Assembly: GCA_000469685.2 (NCBI GenBank)
Contig: LS997565.1
Coordinates: forward strand, 39,113,519-39,177,518
Length of the DNA: 64,000 bases
Direction of reading: 5' to 3'
DNA from: Haemonchus contortus
Taxonomy: Eukaryota; Nematoda; Chromadorea; Rhabditida; Trichostrongylidae
Shown: positions 26,701 to 41,700 of the stretch, piece by piece
Position numbering within the stretch: the stretch's first letter is position 1
Layout of the letters: each line of letters begins with the position of its first letter
Made by a program: the position numbers and the translations under genes
The notes under the pieces: generated by a model
Databases searched by the model: none
Seen by the model: only the letters and a program-made list of their open reading frames with translations
Told to the model about the DNA's origin: nothing

Positions 26701-29700
26701 AGACTGAAAGTTCAGGTGCTATAATTTTGTGCTACCTGTAGAGCTTGACTAGGGCTCACTTGCAGGGCTGCTGTGTTGCGGGAGGGCTGGCATCACCGCA
26801 GAAGGAGTGATCGACAACTTGCTCACGATAGACGCATTCGGCACCACGACGGCGCACTCCCGATCCGCAGGTCACGGAGCACTAAAATTTCCGGATGATT
26901 ACGGTATTTTCTGCGAACGATAATTTGAGATGAGGTTGTCCTCGTACTTCAGCTTGATCACTGACTTTGCGCACGTGCATGTAATCAATATCCATTTTTT
27001 GCACGTGCGCACGCTGACCGAGGTATGAAATCAGATCAGTTAAAAGTTCCAAACTAACCGCACTCCAATCGTTGGTCCTCCAGAATGGACACGGTCCCAG
27101 GTTGCACTGCCGATGGGAGGCTGGTTGTTCCTTATCGCCAGCGAGGCAAAGCTCGGCTCTAACGTCTTCGCCTCGAGAATCCACGCAAGAGACGCGTCGC
27201 GTAGACCAGCCATCTTGGCATGAAACCTAAATTGGGCAAATCAAACATCATCAGCTGTCCGGCCGTAGCACTTTGAAAACCTACACTGCACTGTGTCCAT
27301 TCACCGACTTTCCACGATGGACATGCTGGGCGAGAGCATGGTTTCTGTACGATACGCTCGCGATAGTTACACCTGGCTGAAAGTACAGCAATTAGTAGGG
27401 AGCTCCCTGAAAGACTGTTCCACTCCTACCAGAATCCAGAGGTCGTCCATCCCGATCGACACAGATAGCTTCTCTGGTTTGGATTCCGTCTCCACACGTC
27501 ACCGAACATGTCGACCACTGACCGAATGACCATGCCGTGCACATCTGCTCGTTGCATGATTCTCGGTCGTGCTAAAGTATGAGATTTACTGACACTCAAT
27601 GGCACTGACCACACCGAGGCACTAAAGGCAAGAAGTAATCAGCGGAAGAGTTCTAGTAAGGTCTAGAAACCTTCGAGTAATACCTTAGGTCCACAGTGCG
27701 AGTAGTGTACTTCTTTGTCGGCTGCATCCAAACATTGAGCGTGACGCATTCGAACACCACCATCGCATGAACGGGAGCACTGGAATAACAATGAAATACT
27801 TTACTGTCAAAATATCCCTACTATGGCCTCATCAGGTGAACCAACCTCAGACAATGAGCTCGTTTGAGCAACTCTCGGAAGTCAGTGGAAGTCGTATAGC
27901 TACGGATGTACAAGTTGAAGACCAGGTTAAAGAGGTGAAAAAGAAAGCAGGAAGGAGGAAAGGGCGTGGATCTTCCAGTTCACATCATGTCTCCCTCCCT
28001 TCGAAAATTCGACGTGGTAAATGAACAAAGATAGTCCTCGCCATATGCAGGGTGGGTGACAGTAATGGGGTCATATTTGCCGACACAGTAGTCAGCTTGA
28101 ATTTTTGCTGATATGAAGAGCACATCCCCTCCTTTTGAATATCGGCCCCCTTCATAGCAGCAAAAATTAACTCAGGAACGAAGAAATCAACGAAGTGATG
28201 ATGTTATTCCACTAGATTATGGTATTATATGGTAATTAAATGTAAAGGGACACCCGGGAACAATAAGCGAAATCTATATTGCCCAAAATAAATTACTTAC
28301 TTACTTACTTACTTATCAACTAACTAAATTCCCATCCTAAAGTAGTTACTTAATTATGAACAAACCTCGGACCAGTGTCCATATACCCATCTTGGGCATG
28401 GGAAACGATTGCATTCCTTTTCGGCGACTTCCTTGGCCTCTCCCATACAGAGATGGTCTGGTACAACACGGTTATGATCATCTATACAGACCACAGTTCG
28501 ACGAGATACGCCAGTAGAGCCACATGATTGTGAGCACTGGAATCGGCCATCGGAGTTGTTCTCAGAGGGTTTGGGTCAGGTTCAACTTACCGTCGTCCAC
28601 TCGCTGTAGCTCCATCGCCTTCCCGAACAGTCTATGAAACAGGTGACCCTTTCTGATGGTCGGCTGTAATTCAGAATTTCAGTGGATGATGCCATCTCAG
28701 AGCTGTTGCAATCGATAAATAATAAATTATTCTAACCTAGATCGATCACAGTCTTCATCTCGAGTGATAGTTTGACGGCCGCCCTCGATTTTTGTGCAAT
28801 AGACTCGTTGCTTCTTTTCACCCGATCCACATTGTGCCGAACAATGCGAAACATCCTCGGTGATCCATCTAAATGGCGGGGCGATCAATTATCGATCGGT
28901 TGATAACGATCAATAAACTGAACAACTGGCGTACTTTGTGAAACAGTCGATATTGCACATTCGAGTGTTGGTCTGAGGCCGTCGGGCTGTACACATGCTC
29001 TCGTGCGTTGGACGATTTGTCGTCAAGTCGACACATAAAACTTCTTGAGTCTGGGTACCTACAAGGAAAAGCTTAACTTCATGAGCAGGGATACTGTGTT
29101 GTCGTCATAATGAGATAAATATATGTTAGGTAATTTACCCGAATCTGAACACTACATTTTCAAGACGGCAACTTCAAGCCCTGCGCCACTGAGGTCAGCA
29201 GAAATGCTTTCAGCTTTTCAGGCGGTATTAAAGGGGTACTACTTTTGAAAAAGCTCTCAATAAACACTCTTCGCTCATAACATCTGAAACACTAAGCGCT
29301 GCTCAAGCATAATTGACCGCGAAATAGAAAGAGAAATTTCGGGGGTGTTCCCGTAAATCTCCTCCGGTTATTGATGGTGGTCCAATGGTTGCGGCCAACC
29401 TACCACTCAGGTAGGCCCATCTCCCATGTTGTTGCTTACGCTAGGTGGGACTTGACCAGATAGACAAAAAAAGTCATTAGAAAAATCAACTGTCTGCGAA
29501 AGAATTTGTACGCGGTTCAGCTAATTTAGCACAAAAGCAGAAAAGCAGAAAAAGAGTGCATGACGCAGCCTCAGAAGGTGGACAAGAACCAAGTCTGATA
29601 CTCATTAATACGATCCGATGAACGGTTCCAAAACAGCCCGTTCTTACCTTGACATACTCTATCACAAGTACTCCACTGTTCACCGGCTCTCCACTGGTAA

Positions 29701-32700
29701 TTGTTCATTAATGGATTTCTAGCAGATGGACTCTGAAACGGAATTCTTACTGATCGCGACAAACTTCTCCTGCGAAAATATCGAAAATGCTTTTTTTCCT
29801 AAGTACCTCAACGGCAGTCATGTACTCATAGCTGATGTCAGGTGGAAGCAGGTTTCCAACAGAAAGTACATGAACGTAGATGTCAATTCTGCAATGTAAC
29901 GGCCCAGGAATCTTCACAGTTAAGGGAAACATAGCTCAAGAATTAAGGTAGCTCGATATGTTCCGTTGGAAGTCTTACCTGATGGGACCGGTACCATTGA
30001 TTCTTTCGACGACGTTGTCACTTCCAGAGTATTCGAGAATGACATCTTGGATTGGAATTTGTTGACGGAATACGCTTACTTGGTAGTGACCATTCAGCAG
30101 AAATTCGCCATTCGCAGCGCGGAGTGCTGAAAAGGGGTTTTAGTAGCGGCGTAGTCTTCAATATATGAGTTCCCTACAGCGCTTTATGGCCGCTACACTA
30201 CAAACTCTTTCTCTACTTGGGAATGGGTACCGATTTTATGCATGGGCAAAGTTTAGCTTTCGCATTTAAGGCTCCGTCAACGACACAGAGTTTGATACTT
30301 GGATTGCTGTCCCGGATGAAATGCGAAAGGTTGCCACATCCGCCGATAGTACTCTTGGATGAGAAAGGACAATCTGTCTCACAGGTAACTCCCCTTTCCC
30401 ACTTCTAATTGTAAGGAGTCTAGGAACTAACAAACTTTTCTGAAGGCGAGGTCAAAAGCTCCCATACTGGTGCTTCCACCTTTCTCTTCGGGGAAGTCAA
30501 ACATGAAGACGATAGAGAGCTATGAAAAAGACTTCCTGAAGTCTCTAAGCAGAGTAATATCATAGAGAAAAATCAGAGAACGGAAGCCAGAAAACAAAGT
30601 AAGGAATTATATTCTCGATCCCTTAAGGAGTCACCGGATGTATCAATCTGGTCACTGTAAACTTCAGAAGCTTCGTATTGAGAAAATGCAAAGGGTATCG
30701 CAGTAGACCCTCGGCTTTATTACCAGTTTTTACCCATGCAACCAAAAAAATCCTAACTTATACAGAAAAAATCTTATTAGGTGAACTCACAAAGATAGTT
30801 ATCGTCGTCTTTCTGGTTGTTGTAGCCATGCTGTCGTATGTCAATGTTTGCTGAGCCAGCCGGGATCTTCATAACCTGAATATATCGATGGAGCTAACTT
30901 TTTGTGGCCTTGTTGTCAATTTCTTTGTTGTCAATTTCTTTTCACTGCACTGTTGATAGCCATGAGCGGAAAGGGGGGGGGGGGGACGGTGACGGTGGGG
31001 ACATTCTTTTATGTCTCTAGAATTATGTTTTATTATGATTGTTTTCAGGTACCGACTCCAGGTGGTTGTCCTTTCAGGGAGCGTTTATAGTTGCAGCACA
31101 TATTGGAGATCAAAAAGAAGCTTCCCGATGCTAAAATCGCTAGCATTGTAGGTCTCCAAAACCAGCATTACCTTGTGCATCGCCTAGCAAGAAATTACGG
31201 TTGGATTGTATAACATGCGTGCACCGGATACTTCCTCAAAAGTACGAATCAACATACTGGCCGACCAACATATACATTGGCTAGTTGAGTCGCCGGGTAG
31301 CGAATCTTAGCAAGTTGCCTTGCTGATTGATTTATTAAATTTGTTCACATCCATTATGAAAAGCAAAAAATCAAAAAAGTACCGCATTGTAGCCGAACGA
31401 TCCTCTTTCGTTGTAAGTGCCTTTCACGGTTCTGCATGTCGTACCGTCACCACCGCATATACCACACTTGTCGCGGGTCATCGTCGAGTGCAGGCGATGA
31501 TCACAGCCAGCCTATGATTGAAAATTATGACCAGAAATTCTCCGGAGTCCCTCCTAATTTGAATAGATTTCAGAATGCAGCGAGACATTCCGAAAGCGAA
31601 AATATTCTAAGGGTATGACAATGACGGGGCTCCAGCTAAGATGGCTACGTGCAATCGTTTAGATATAACATGAAAGCGCGAGGTGAGCGATTTGAATAGC
31701 GATTTTGTCCGTGGCTGCTCATCTTTTACAGTCTCAAATGCAGGGGCTAAACTCAACCGTTCACTGGGCTGAGCTTGCAAGCTGAGTTTACCGATAATCC
31801 ACTTCCGGCAATGTGAAATTTCTGACCCACACCCAGAGCAGTGTTAGAAAGTCGCCTCGGTCTGATAAGGTAGGTCTAATCAGTAGAAATCAGGTTGAGC
31901 TGCTTACAATCAATATGTATAATTTCTACGCATTATGTCGATCTGGAGTGGGATGGGTTATTTGTTATCCCTGCTTGACCTCCGGGAATCGCCCAAAAAC
32001 CCAAAATATTCTCGATTCATGGAAAGCGGTTAATCTAGATACCTTCATGCAAGTACCGTCAACGCAGATATCATCGCCGTTTCTGTCACAAGGAGTGCCA
32101 TCGGCAACCTAAATAGCACTGCTGTGAGCTCGTCCTGATGAACTTCTACCGATCCCCTCTGATCCAAATGTCCTCTTACCCTTTCTTTGAGTAAATAGAA
32201 AGCGGCACTGCCAGCAACTCGACAGTACAACTTGCATCGCTCGTTATCGGCAACAGCGGTGTATTTTGGTACCCATGTGGTTCTTGTCGGGATGCCATGA
32301 ATGCCGACGTCCTGCAAATTTCAGAAATGCATCTGATACTTAGTCGTAAACAGGTAAACCTGTTTACCTTGTTGTTGAATTCGGCACATTGAACTTCGCG
32401 GAAACCTGGTGTATCCCATGGGCAATCAGCCACATTACATGATCGGTAACGTTCTCGTTGACCAACACAGTACTTTCCTCCGTTTGCAGGCCTTCAATCA
32501 ATTCTATACGGTGAGCAATAACGTCCAATTTTTTTCCCCTCCAGTCAATCACTCAAATCAAAAAGTTGTAGCAAAAACTGAAGCGTTGAGAGGAAGCGAA
32601 AAAAACTGGGTTTTTTCTTTTCAAAAAAATTCAAAGTTTTTTCACAGAAGATTCAAAAGAACGAGAGTCCACAGGGAGCACCGAAACGTACTTGGGGCTA

Positions 32701-35700
32701 TCGCAATCGCGAAGTGCTCTCTGGACTCCACCGCCACAAGTTCGGCTGCATGTCTCCCACGATCTCCATTCGCCCCAGCCGCCATCAACTTTGGCCCGAT
32801 GTTCGGCTCCAATTGACACGCATTCTCCACGGTGGCATTGCTGAAAGAGGCAACAAAAATTAAAAACCAAAAAGGGCCGGATTCGGGTTTTACGTGCTAC
32901 TAGACCTTAGGCTCCATGATGATGGTAAAGCAGCATGAGCAAAGGGCCAAAACGAAGGGCTTAGGAAATAATTGGTTTGTCGGACTACGCTTCTTCTTCG
33001 AGATCAATTGAGCGTTAAATTTTTCGATTCAAAAACCACTTGTATGCGTATTTGGGTTTGGGTTACTTTACAGGAAATGCTTTTTTAAGGTGGAGATGGT
33101 AAGAAATCCTAAAAGTTGATAATAAGTGGTTGTCTTGAATGGACTCTACTTTTCCTCCTCGCATCCTCAGTGCTCCCGTCCCTCACGAATCTCCAAAAAC
33201 TGGCTATATTAATAAATATAAATATGGAATCGAGTCTGAGAGATTTTCGTTGCACAGTTAATATCAGAGACAGGTTCTTTGAGGAACCAGCCCCTAAATT
33301 CCGATTTGTCCCGTAGGCCCTTTTTTATTCCCCTTTCCCATAGAACCCCATTTTCTCGAAACATTTTTGAAAATATGCTGGAGAATAGGAGCTAGACCAC
33401 CACCTACAGGGAATTTTTTCAATCAAACAAAAACACTTCATTCATTGCCGCCGTCAGTTGACCTCATCACTCATTTCAAGATCAAGATTTTAGAAAAAAC
33501 GAACCATACGACCCGTCTTGTCGCAAGGAGTACCGTCTGCCCATGGCATGTGTTGTGTTCGGCAACCCATTTGACTGCCGTAGTATGTTGCACACCATAG
33601 ACGTCGACAAGTTGGCTAGAAAATTCAGATGCTGAGGTAATGAAAATCGAGGTGATAAGTCATTGGCACGAGTGGGAAACGGCTGGATTATCCCCGCGGG
33701 CACCATGAAGTGAAAGGTGCTGGAAATGCCCCAAGTTGGCGTAGAACTAGACCAAATATTCCTTCGTACGTGCTCAAATATCATAGAAAAACGGGCACGT
33801 TCTGGTCATGCACGCCTTTTAGGACGATTACTATATGAACGAAAAGCTGGAGCGGCAAAAAAGTAATCAAACTCCATCAATCGCTAGAAGTTTCCGCCGT
33901 CTAGGACTATACTGCCCGCTTCGCTGTCGCGCCAGCTACTCGCGTCAGCCACGCCTCGAACCCCATCGTATTAGGAAAAACCTACCCTACAGTTGTTTAA
34001 AATCATTTTCGTGGGGGGTTTCCAGTCGGGTGAGCTGCTATACCCCACTTACCTTTTGGTCCCAATTTTCAACAGTACTCTTAACTGCCGATTGCAATTA
34101 CCCATTCAGATGAAACTTGTAGAGATCACCCACCATGTAGGGACAGAGTTCTGACTGTGGTCCAAAGACGAATTTGCATTGTTGGCTGACGTCGTACTTT
34201 CGTCCAGGAGCATCATCTTCGAAAAGCTGTTCATAGTACTTTCTCTGAATCGGCTGATCGAAGAGGCATTGAATCTGACCACGGTGGTTGCTGAAATATG
34301 CGAATTTCCCTCGTTTTCAGGTTTGCCTCTAAAGAATACGCGTTGTGACGGAAAAATCCATCTGCGCTAAAAAACAGACACTTGGCATTCAACTTCTTCA
34401 CACTTCATTTTTTCTCAATAGAAATTTCTCACTTTTTCCATGGAGGTGTAATACGAAGAAAGAAGCTCGCTCATTTTTTCCAGTGCATAAGAAAAATAGT
34501 AAAAACGAACTAACGATCACTGGGATATTTCAAAGGATTGATGGCTGAACCAAAAAGAAAACTCTGAGCTTTTTATATCTTACACTTAAGACTGATAGTA
34601 CTACGGAAACTTGTTCAGAAATTCAATAAGCCCAAAGTATTTGGAAAAAAAAATGACAAATTAGGGCTTTCAGGAGTCCGCTTTCGAAAAGGAAGTCAAA
34701 CGAAATAGGCGAAAACTGCGAATTAAGGTTGTGGCGGAAGGGTAGAGATAAAACAGGAAGAGAGTTTAGTTATTTACTCGGCCTTTTAGGTCCTAATTCA
34801 AACTGTGTTCCCTGTATAAGCCAGGGTGGACCTCGTAAGTAGTAACAAGCTTTAGGCACGGACATGGGTCAAGATCGAATCCTGGTGAACTGAAACTTTC
34901 ATCCTTTGAGAGTCGGTTAATTAGAACCAACCTCGTTTGGGAGAACGAAAGCGCTGATTTTTACGTTGGCTGTAAGCCACCGCAAGTCATTGTTAGGCCA
35001 CATACACACATAGGCCACATTCAAAAAATCCTACAACGACCCTGAATAAAAGTCGATGCGGGGTGCATCTCAAAAAGCCAGGCTGATCAACTCCGTAAGT
35101 CTTTAATTTAGAAATACTATATGCAATCAAAACTCACTCAAGGAATCGTTCAAGCATCGCACTCGAGCAGGTGCTCCAACTCCATGGATGGGTGTTGTAT
35201 TCGAGAGTTGGTGCCATGATGTGAAAGTTATGTTTGACCAGTTGCATATACTGAGCACATTTACGTTCATCATCATGTGGAATGTTAAAGCTAAAAAGAA
35301 AACTTTCAGAATGGTGCACCTAGAGAGTACAGCCTGACATGGAAACTCCACCCACATATGCCCGAGTTCATGTGCAATGGTAAATGCAGCACTCAGTCCG
35401 TTATCTTCGATGATAGCACAGCTTTTACCGGCATCACACATCGTACCCAATTCGGCTAACCCCAATGTGTCGCATTTTCCGGGAGCTCTGGAACAAGCAC
35501 GAAAGTACATAGCACTCCACGTGCACCACATGTGGTTTTGTTGAGGTTTTTCTGTAAGGTTTTTTGACGTTCAAATCGCTGTCGTTTACTGCACTTCATA
35601 TGTACAGCAGATTTGTAGTTGGCTTGGTGTAATGTCGCCATGCATTGAAAATGGCGCCCATTGGACCGGATGGATCATCTGCCCCGGCGCCATACAAATA

Positions 35701-38700
35701 CGCAGCGCCGGAAACTGCTTTGGAACGAAGGCTGTCGTGGAAAAAATTCTATCTTGCATCCAACTAAGTGAATAAAAAATAGTCCTAGAGATAGCTTGTG
35801 CGTAGGGGGCCGTTTATCCAACAGTGAAAGTGAGAGTGCTACTCCGCCCTTATGCAGGGGGAAAAAAGAAAAAATTGAGCTCTTCGTTAGATCCCAACTC
35901 GCCTATGGTTATTAGAGATGTACCAGGATATGCCAAGACAAAGCGGGAGACCTATATTGACCTATGAAAGTCCCCACGTGTCGCTACCTCATTCAAATCA
36001 GCAATGTCAAATTTATCTCACTGGGGACCCTCACTTTACTATTACAAATTCTGTCTTTCTGTTTCCTGAGGTTCCTGAGAGTATCATGAAGGATTATAAA
36101 GGCCTGTTTTTTCAGTTCTATCCTCTTTTATGCTCTTAAGTCCACTTTCCAAGGGTGGTTTGGGGAGTGAGGCTGGGACTGCGTGCTACAAAGAGGATTT
36201 GCAACACGCAAAGAAGTGTTACAAATGCCCTTTTTGCAGTTCAGTACTCTTTTCTGGAAGTGCCGGCTTATCGTATCTTTGAAATACCATTTCGGGAGGA
36301 GGCCAACGGGAGAGAGATGCCGGGGATAAAAGGGTGAGAGGAGTAAGGAATGTGGAATTCGAGTTCATGACTATGAGTTGCAACAATTTGCTTTCATGCT
36401 TTGTTACAGCTGTGAACAGCTGTTTAGGATGGAACGAAAACAAGCAAGAAATAAAATAATGCGTGATTCGTAATGGGAAGGGCACATGTGGGAACATTTG
36501 CAGAGCTCTGCAAAGCAGAAGAACTCCACACCGGAAATGCTAATCGTTTACCACATGTACACCTACAGATACGTTATATCCTTTTCCACCTGTTTCCGGG
36601 GTATATGGCAACCTCCAACCATCTTGCCTGACCAGTCCGAGTACTGGGTATAGAAAGGATAAAAGGAAGGGAAGTTATGACCGTTGCAACTCATCCAGCT
36701 GATCGGCTTATAGAAAAACTTCAAAAAATTCGATTTTCAGACGAGCAAACCGTACAGAAGCCATAAGTGAATAAGGACACTGTTCTCCTAACAAGTACAA
36801 TAAATAGGCAGAGTTTTCGTCTTACCTGCAGATGTCGCCTCTGGTCAAGAGAATGGCTACGTCGTGATGATTTGGGCTGTCGTCGTCGCGATCGTTGTAG
36901 AGCTGTTGCCAACGACAGAACTGTTGTAGTGTGTCTTGGGCATTTGATGTAACGTGTGGACCAGCCTGTATAATTTTTAAGCAAATTATGACCACAGACG
37001 GTTTCAGTAATTTCGTGGGCTTTGAAAAATTAAAATGTCGCACAGGTTTGGTGCACAAATGAGTCTTTCGTACATGCAATCATAACTACTTAACTATTAT
37101 TAAGTAGTTGAATGAACAAAATTCAGTAATAAGGCCATTTTTCATGAAGAAGGCGTTGATAGCTTCAGATAAGGTTGAAACCAAGTATTCTTAAGCTTTT
37201 GAGTCATTTATAGGATCTTTAGCCTCTTTGTCGCAAAGCTCCCATTCGATAGGTGGCTTGACCCATGGCAGCTAGTTTCGCGGACTACCTTGAACTGCTG
37301 TACCCTTCAAAGGAGGGTGTTACTGTAAATAAGGGCCATTGTGAACATGAATGTGGACCATATACCTACTACGGCACCCCCTACGAAAGGGGCACCACCA
37401 TATAATGACAGGCAATGTCGGCACGCCAAAATCGCCTCGGGGATATACTTTAGAAGTAGACGAGTTACTATCAGTAAAGCCAACTATACTATACGACATG
37501 ATTTCTTACGCCAGTGAAGATAGCAAAGTTATAAAAAGAAACTGGTGGATTCACGCAGTCTACTTTATAGGCCGCGAGTATCAGAATTAATAGATAAAGT
37601 TCTTCGTCCCTTCTAGACTCCTAGTGTCAGGATCGTATAACGTCAGCATAATTCGATCAAAATTTTCTGGAATTCGTGTTTATGTAGCCGCGGGTTTTTC
37701 CGCGCCTACGATGGAACACGAGCCATTACGAGTCGATTAGTAAATTGCTAAATAAATTAAACTATCAAAAAACATCGAATGGCCGAAAGTGCAAACAAAA
37801 TAAGGCAGATAATTGCTTTCAATGAAAAACTGGAGCTCTTTATCTGAGAAATTCTGGAAATACATTTCAGGAGAACGTCTCTGGCTCACATGTTCATTGG
37901 ATGGAGTACATTTCCAACAGAGAAGGATCATTGCAAAAGTCAATCACGGTCATGGTAAGTTTTCGGAACTAAGATAAAACATTATTAGTCCTAATTGAAA
38001 CTTTCTGAAAAACCTTCGAAAGGATGATTTCATGAACAACCACATTCGATCGTCTTGAAACCTGGACGATCTCAGTCAGCATCGACACAGAAACGGATGT
38101 AATTCGCAAAAAATCCTTCTTCTAACAGGGTTTTGAAATTTTTAAAATTCATTTTTTACATACAAATGCTTCTAAAACTGTAGGAACTTGATTACGGAAT
38201 TCACTTGAGAAGCTTTTCGCGAGGAGGATTTTTTGATCTCAATTACACTTCATTCACCTGAACCACTTACAACACTGAGCGACAGCTCCCCTAAAAGCTA
38301 CTGTGCTGTTACACGTCTTTACAGTTTCCATAGTGAAATCATAAGTTACTAACATTGGTTCTATAAAAAACAATGAAAGAAAGGTGCTCCAGAAACTGGT
38401 TCTGTTGGTTTGTTGACAAATACTTCGTCTCGAGAGTTTCGAATATGTAAAAGTTGAATTAAAAATTAAAAAAAAAACCAAGAGTTCGTACAAAAGACGC
38501 AATAAATTAAAAAAAGCCAGGTTAAATAAGCTCGCCTGGAGCGTTTTGAGATGGGAACTTTATATTACTAGAGGATGACCTGGTAACTTCGAAGGGGGGA
38601 TAACACAACTTCCATACATTTATTTATGACAACGAACTGATTTCAATAGATAATTTACTGATTTTTGAATATTTTCTTAGGCAGGTATTGAGCTGTTTTC

Positions 38701-41700
38701 GATTTTACATAATTATTATTGCAATTACAACTACTTTCTAGTGAATATTTTTGATGCCGAGATGAGAACTCTTTTGGAAGTATTCAATAGCAGATGGGTA
38801 GATAATTAAATAAATAGATAATTAAGTAAATGAATAAAATCAAACGAATTCTCAATTGCTGCGTAAAAAACCATATTTGCCTCTCTTCCAAAAGGGGGAC
38901 GTGCGATTCGTGCGATTCTGGGCGCGCGCGGCAGATTGCGCGGCGAAATTCGCGATGATTCCAACAACTCTGGAGCCTATCCCTGAGGCACAAACTTGAA
39001 GTAGAGTACTTTAGTAGGGTCGGACAATCCTACTAATCTATTTTACTTCAAATTTGGACCCCAATGATAAACGCTGCAGTCATCCGAATCGCACCGAATT
39101 TCGCCGCGCAATTTGCCGCGCGCACCCAGAATCGCACGAATCGCAACACACCCCTTCCAAAAGCATGAACTTTCAAATAATGCTGTCACCGCTTGTTGCT
39201 ATATTACTGGTATCCTATTGTCAAGTCATCCACAGGCAATTCAATTGTGAATAAAATATGAACTCCCTTACGTTTTCGTGTTTAAGAATGATGATTTTTA
39301 CAACGACCACGTTGATTGATGCTCGTAATGACTGATGTCGATATATTGACGCTACCTGAACGAAGCACAACCTTTAGAAAAACGCCTCTAGAGAAATCAT
39401 TAAGAATGACGATGTGGAATGTACCAGTGAACCAGTAAGAGACTTACAGTTGAGAACAGAGTTAGAATGTAAGCTTCGAGATTATATCCATGGTATTCGT
39501 GCATTTTCGAATCCGCCACAACAAGGACCTGAACATAGGTACTATGGGTCATACCGAGAGTACCAAAATTCTGGATAACTAGGAAAATGAGTGAAATGGC
39601 TCACCTCAACATAGTGGTCCCATGAGTTGGCAGATCTTCGAGATCGAGGTTGGCGCTCTGAAATTCATTAGTGAAGTATCACCATAGGGCAACCCTTCTG
39701 TAGAATGCGCCATGCATTCGGCTCTCCACGGATTCGCTGTTGAAATGCGTTTTCGAACAGTTTACTCATATGCGAAGAATAACTGAGTATAGCGCCGACT
39801 CAAAGAATGGCAGAGGAGTTACATTCTTACTTGCCTTCAAGGGACTGTCCGAGATTTCGATACTCCGGCCATGCGTAGGGTAACTTTTCTCTTAAAACGG
39901 CTACAGAATAATTTCGAAGCCTTTACGACAGAGATAGCTCAAGAGCTATCCGATTTAACTACCGAAAAATCTCTTCGATCTCTTTCACAGTCACCCTGGA
40001 AACAGCCGTTGGCAGCTCAATGGTGCACAAATTTCCAACTAAAAAGCCCCTCCCCCCATCTCGTCCATAGGCTGGAAATATCCGTAGGAGACGTTATGTA
40101 GATTGAGTATTTCGCAGATATTTTTGATTTCTCACCCTTTGGACTTTACTGAAACCCTCAGTACTTGGGTTTTACGGTATGAATTACCCTCACTGCCCTC
40201 TAGAACGCCCACCGCTCCATTCAATCATCGAGTACTCAGCACATTAACAGGATGGAGCGGTCAAAGAGAGTCTTTGGCTGGCCAGTGAGCCGCGATAATC
40301 GGTCAAACGTAATGATCTCATAATTATTACGATTACGGTGGATATCCACATGTATACCAGGTAATGTCATCAGCCAGGACGTGAAGGACTTTGCTTAGCT
40401 TTAGAAAAAGACTGCACAGTGGGAAATGCGAAAGGCTTTGAACTTTAGGATGTAAAGAAAATCAAGGCTCTCGACAGACCCATGCCGTGTTTTATGGAAC
40501 CTTGGTGGCGATCAAATGTGTTGGCCTTTAATACCATTTGAAGTTCACAGCTTTCTTTGTCACGACTCCATGTAACAAAATCCAATCGATAATAGATTTT
40601 AAACCTAAATTTTGCTCCATAAAAGAAGTCAATCTAGGAGTTTCTGATATTCCTGGACCGTACCGGTTTCCTCTGACTATAACTTCTTCTTAGCCGTTCA
40701 GGAGCCGGGTCCGCTTGCCTGGCATTTTGATGCCACTTCTCCCAATTTAATGCTTGGTCGGAATAAAGGCCTACTCAATTCGGGTCCTAATTTCTCCATT
40801 CTCCCACCATTACAGACGTTCAGTTCATCTTACAAACACTTTTCATGCTCGCATGAAAAGTGGATATACCAAATAACGAGCTTTGCCAACTTTTTGCTGA
40901 GCAAAAGGAGTTAGAAACCCTTTTTCAGGGTCTTGTCATGGATATGATTCTCTTTCACCGGCCCACATACCTACACGACCTTTATCCCGAGTTATTCAAG
41001 CAAGCTGTGATCAAGAAGGGGAAGGAGATGTTAGACTATCTTTTCCACAGCCAGTGGTAACGATCAGGGGATTGAGCCACGAGGGATGTCCTAGAGGGAT
41101 TTTTTTTATTACACCGTATGATAAGTAATAATAAGTAAGACTAGCATAGAGGCATAAGAATAAAAGTAGTGGTCTTTTGGCATAAACCAACCCCCTTTTC
41201 CGGGATGCGCCTCGCATTCGACTTCTATTCAGAATCGTAGTGTCGCGTTGAATGCTCATGCGGCCTGAATAACGACTTGCGCTGGACAGCCCATGTACAA
41301 GTCAGCGCTTTTATCCTCTCATATGACTGTGATACTAATCTACGGATCCCTAAGGGTTCGAAAACTCTGTTGGCCTGATGATCCAGGGACCATCCAAGGA
41401 CAATCCGTGTGAAGTGCATCCACTTAGCTCCACATTACCTCCGCCCTAGCATGGCGTTATAAATTTATAATTTTTGCATATTTTCTGCCAAAAAGGTAAC
41501 AACGATGCTCCGCACCTCTACAGTAATAATTAATGCGATTAAGGAAAATTTGAAATTCTCCTTGCAAACAAAATCGAAAGGCGACGACCTTGAACCGATA
41601 ATATCTCGAAAAATTAGTGCAAAAACTATCAATGAATTTCTAATTTTCACGCTATTCTGCATTCCTTGGAGCATTCTGAATGTTCATGAAACGATCACTG

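Larger units (their letters stand above)
11823..29732 (-). other. gon-1: gon-1 C-terminal array of 17 TSP1 repeats
   Basis: Residues about 900-1896. Seventeen modules start with W-x5-W spacing followed by C-S-x-x-C-G-x-G, for example [16 protein letters not shown] and [16 protein letters not shown]. Variants include CDRVC (first), [16 protein letters not shown] and CVDSCARG. With the central repeat the total is 18, the number known for C. elegans GON-1. In most modules an intron falls in phase 0 exactly before the first Cys. Lys/Arg-rich strands between the cysteines suggest glycosaminoglycan or matrix binding. Confidence 0.94.
34134..39657 (-). other. gon-1: gon-1 catalytic metalloprotease domain (exons 6-12)
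   Basis: Residues about 287-500. [18 protein letters not shown] and [15 protein letters not shown] form the first strands, then [12 protein letters not shown] and [10 protein letters not shown]. The active site spans exons 10-11: HELGH then IFNIPHDDE, giving zinc ligands H437, H441 and H447 and catalytic E438, in the HExxHxxxxxHD pattern of reprolysin/ADAMTS enzymes. The Met-turn is HNFHIMAPT with M467. All key residues are intact, so the enzyme should be active. An intron interrupts the codon right after HELGH. Confidence 0.95.

Noticed and set aside
27590..27640. A CGGTGTGGTCAGTGCC stretch resembling part of a TSP1 codon run
   Set aside because: No open frame with W/C spacing, and flanking exons 27 and 28 already join in phase without it.
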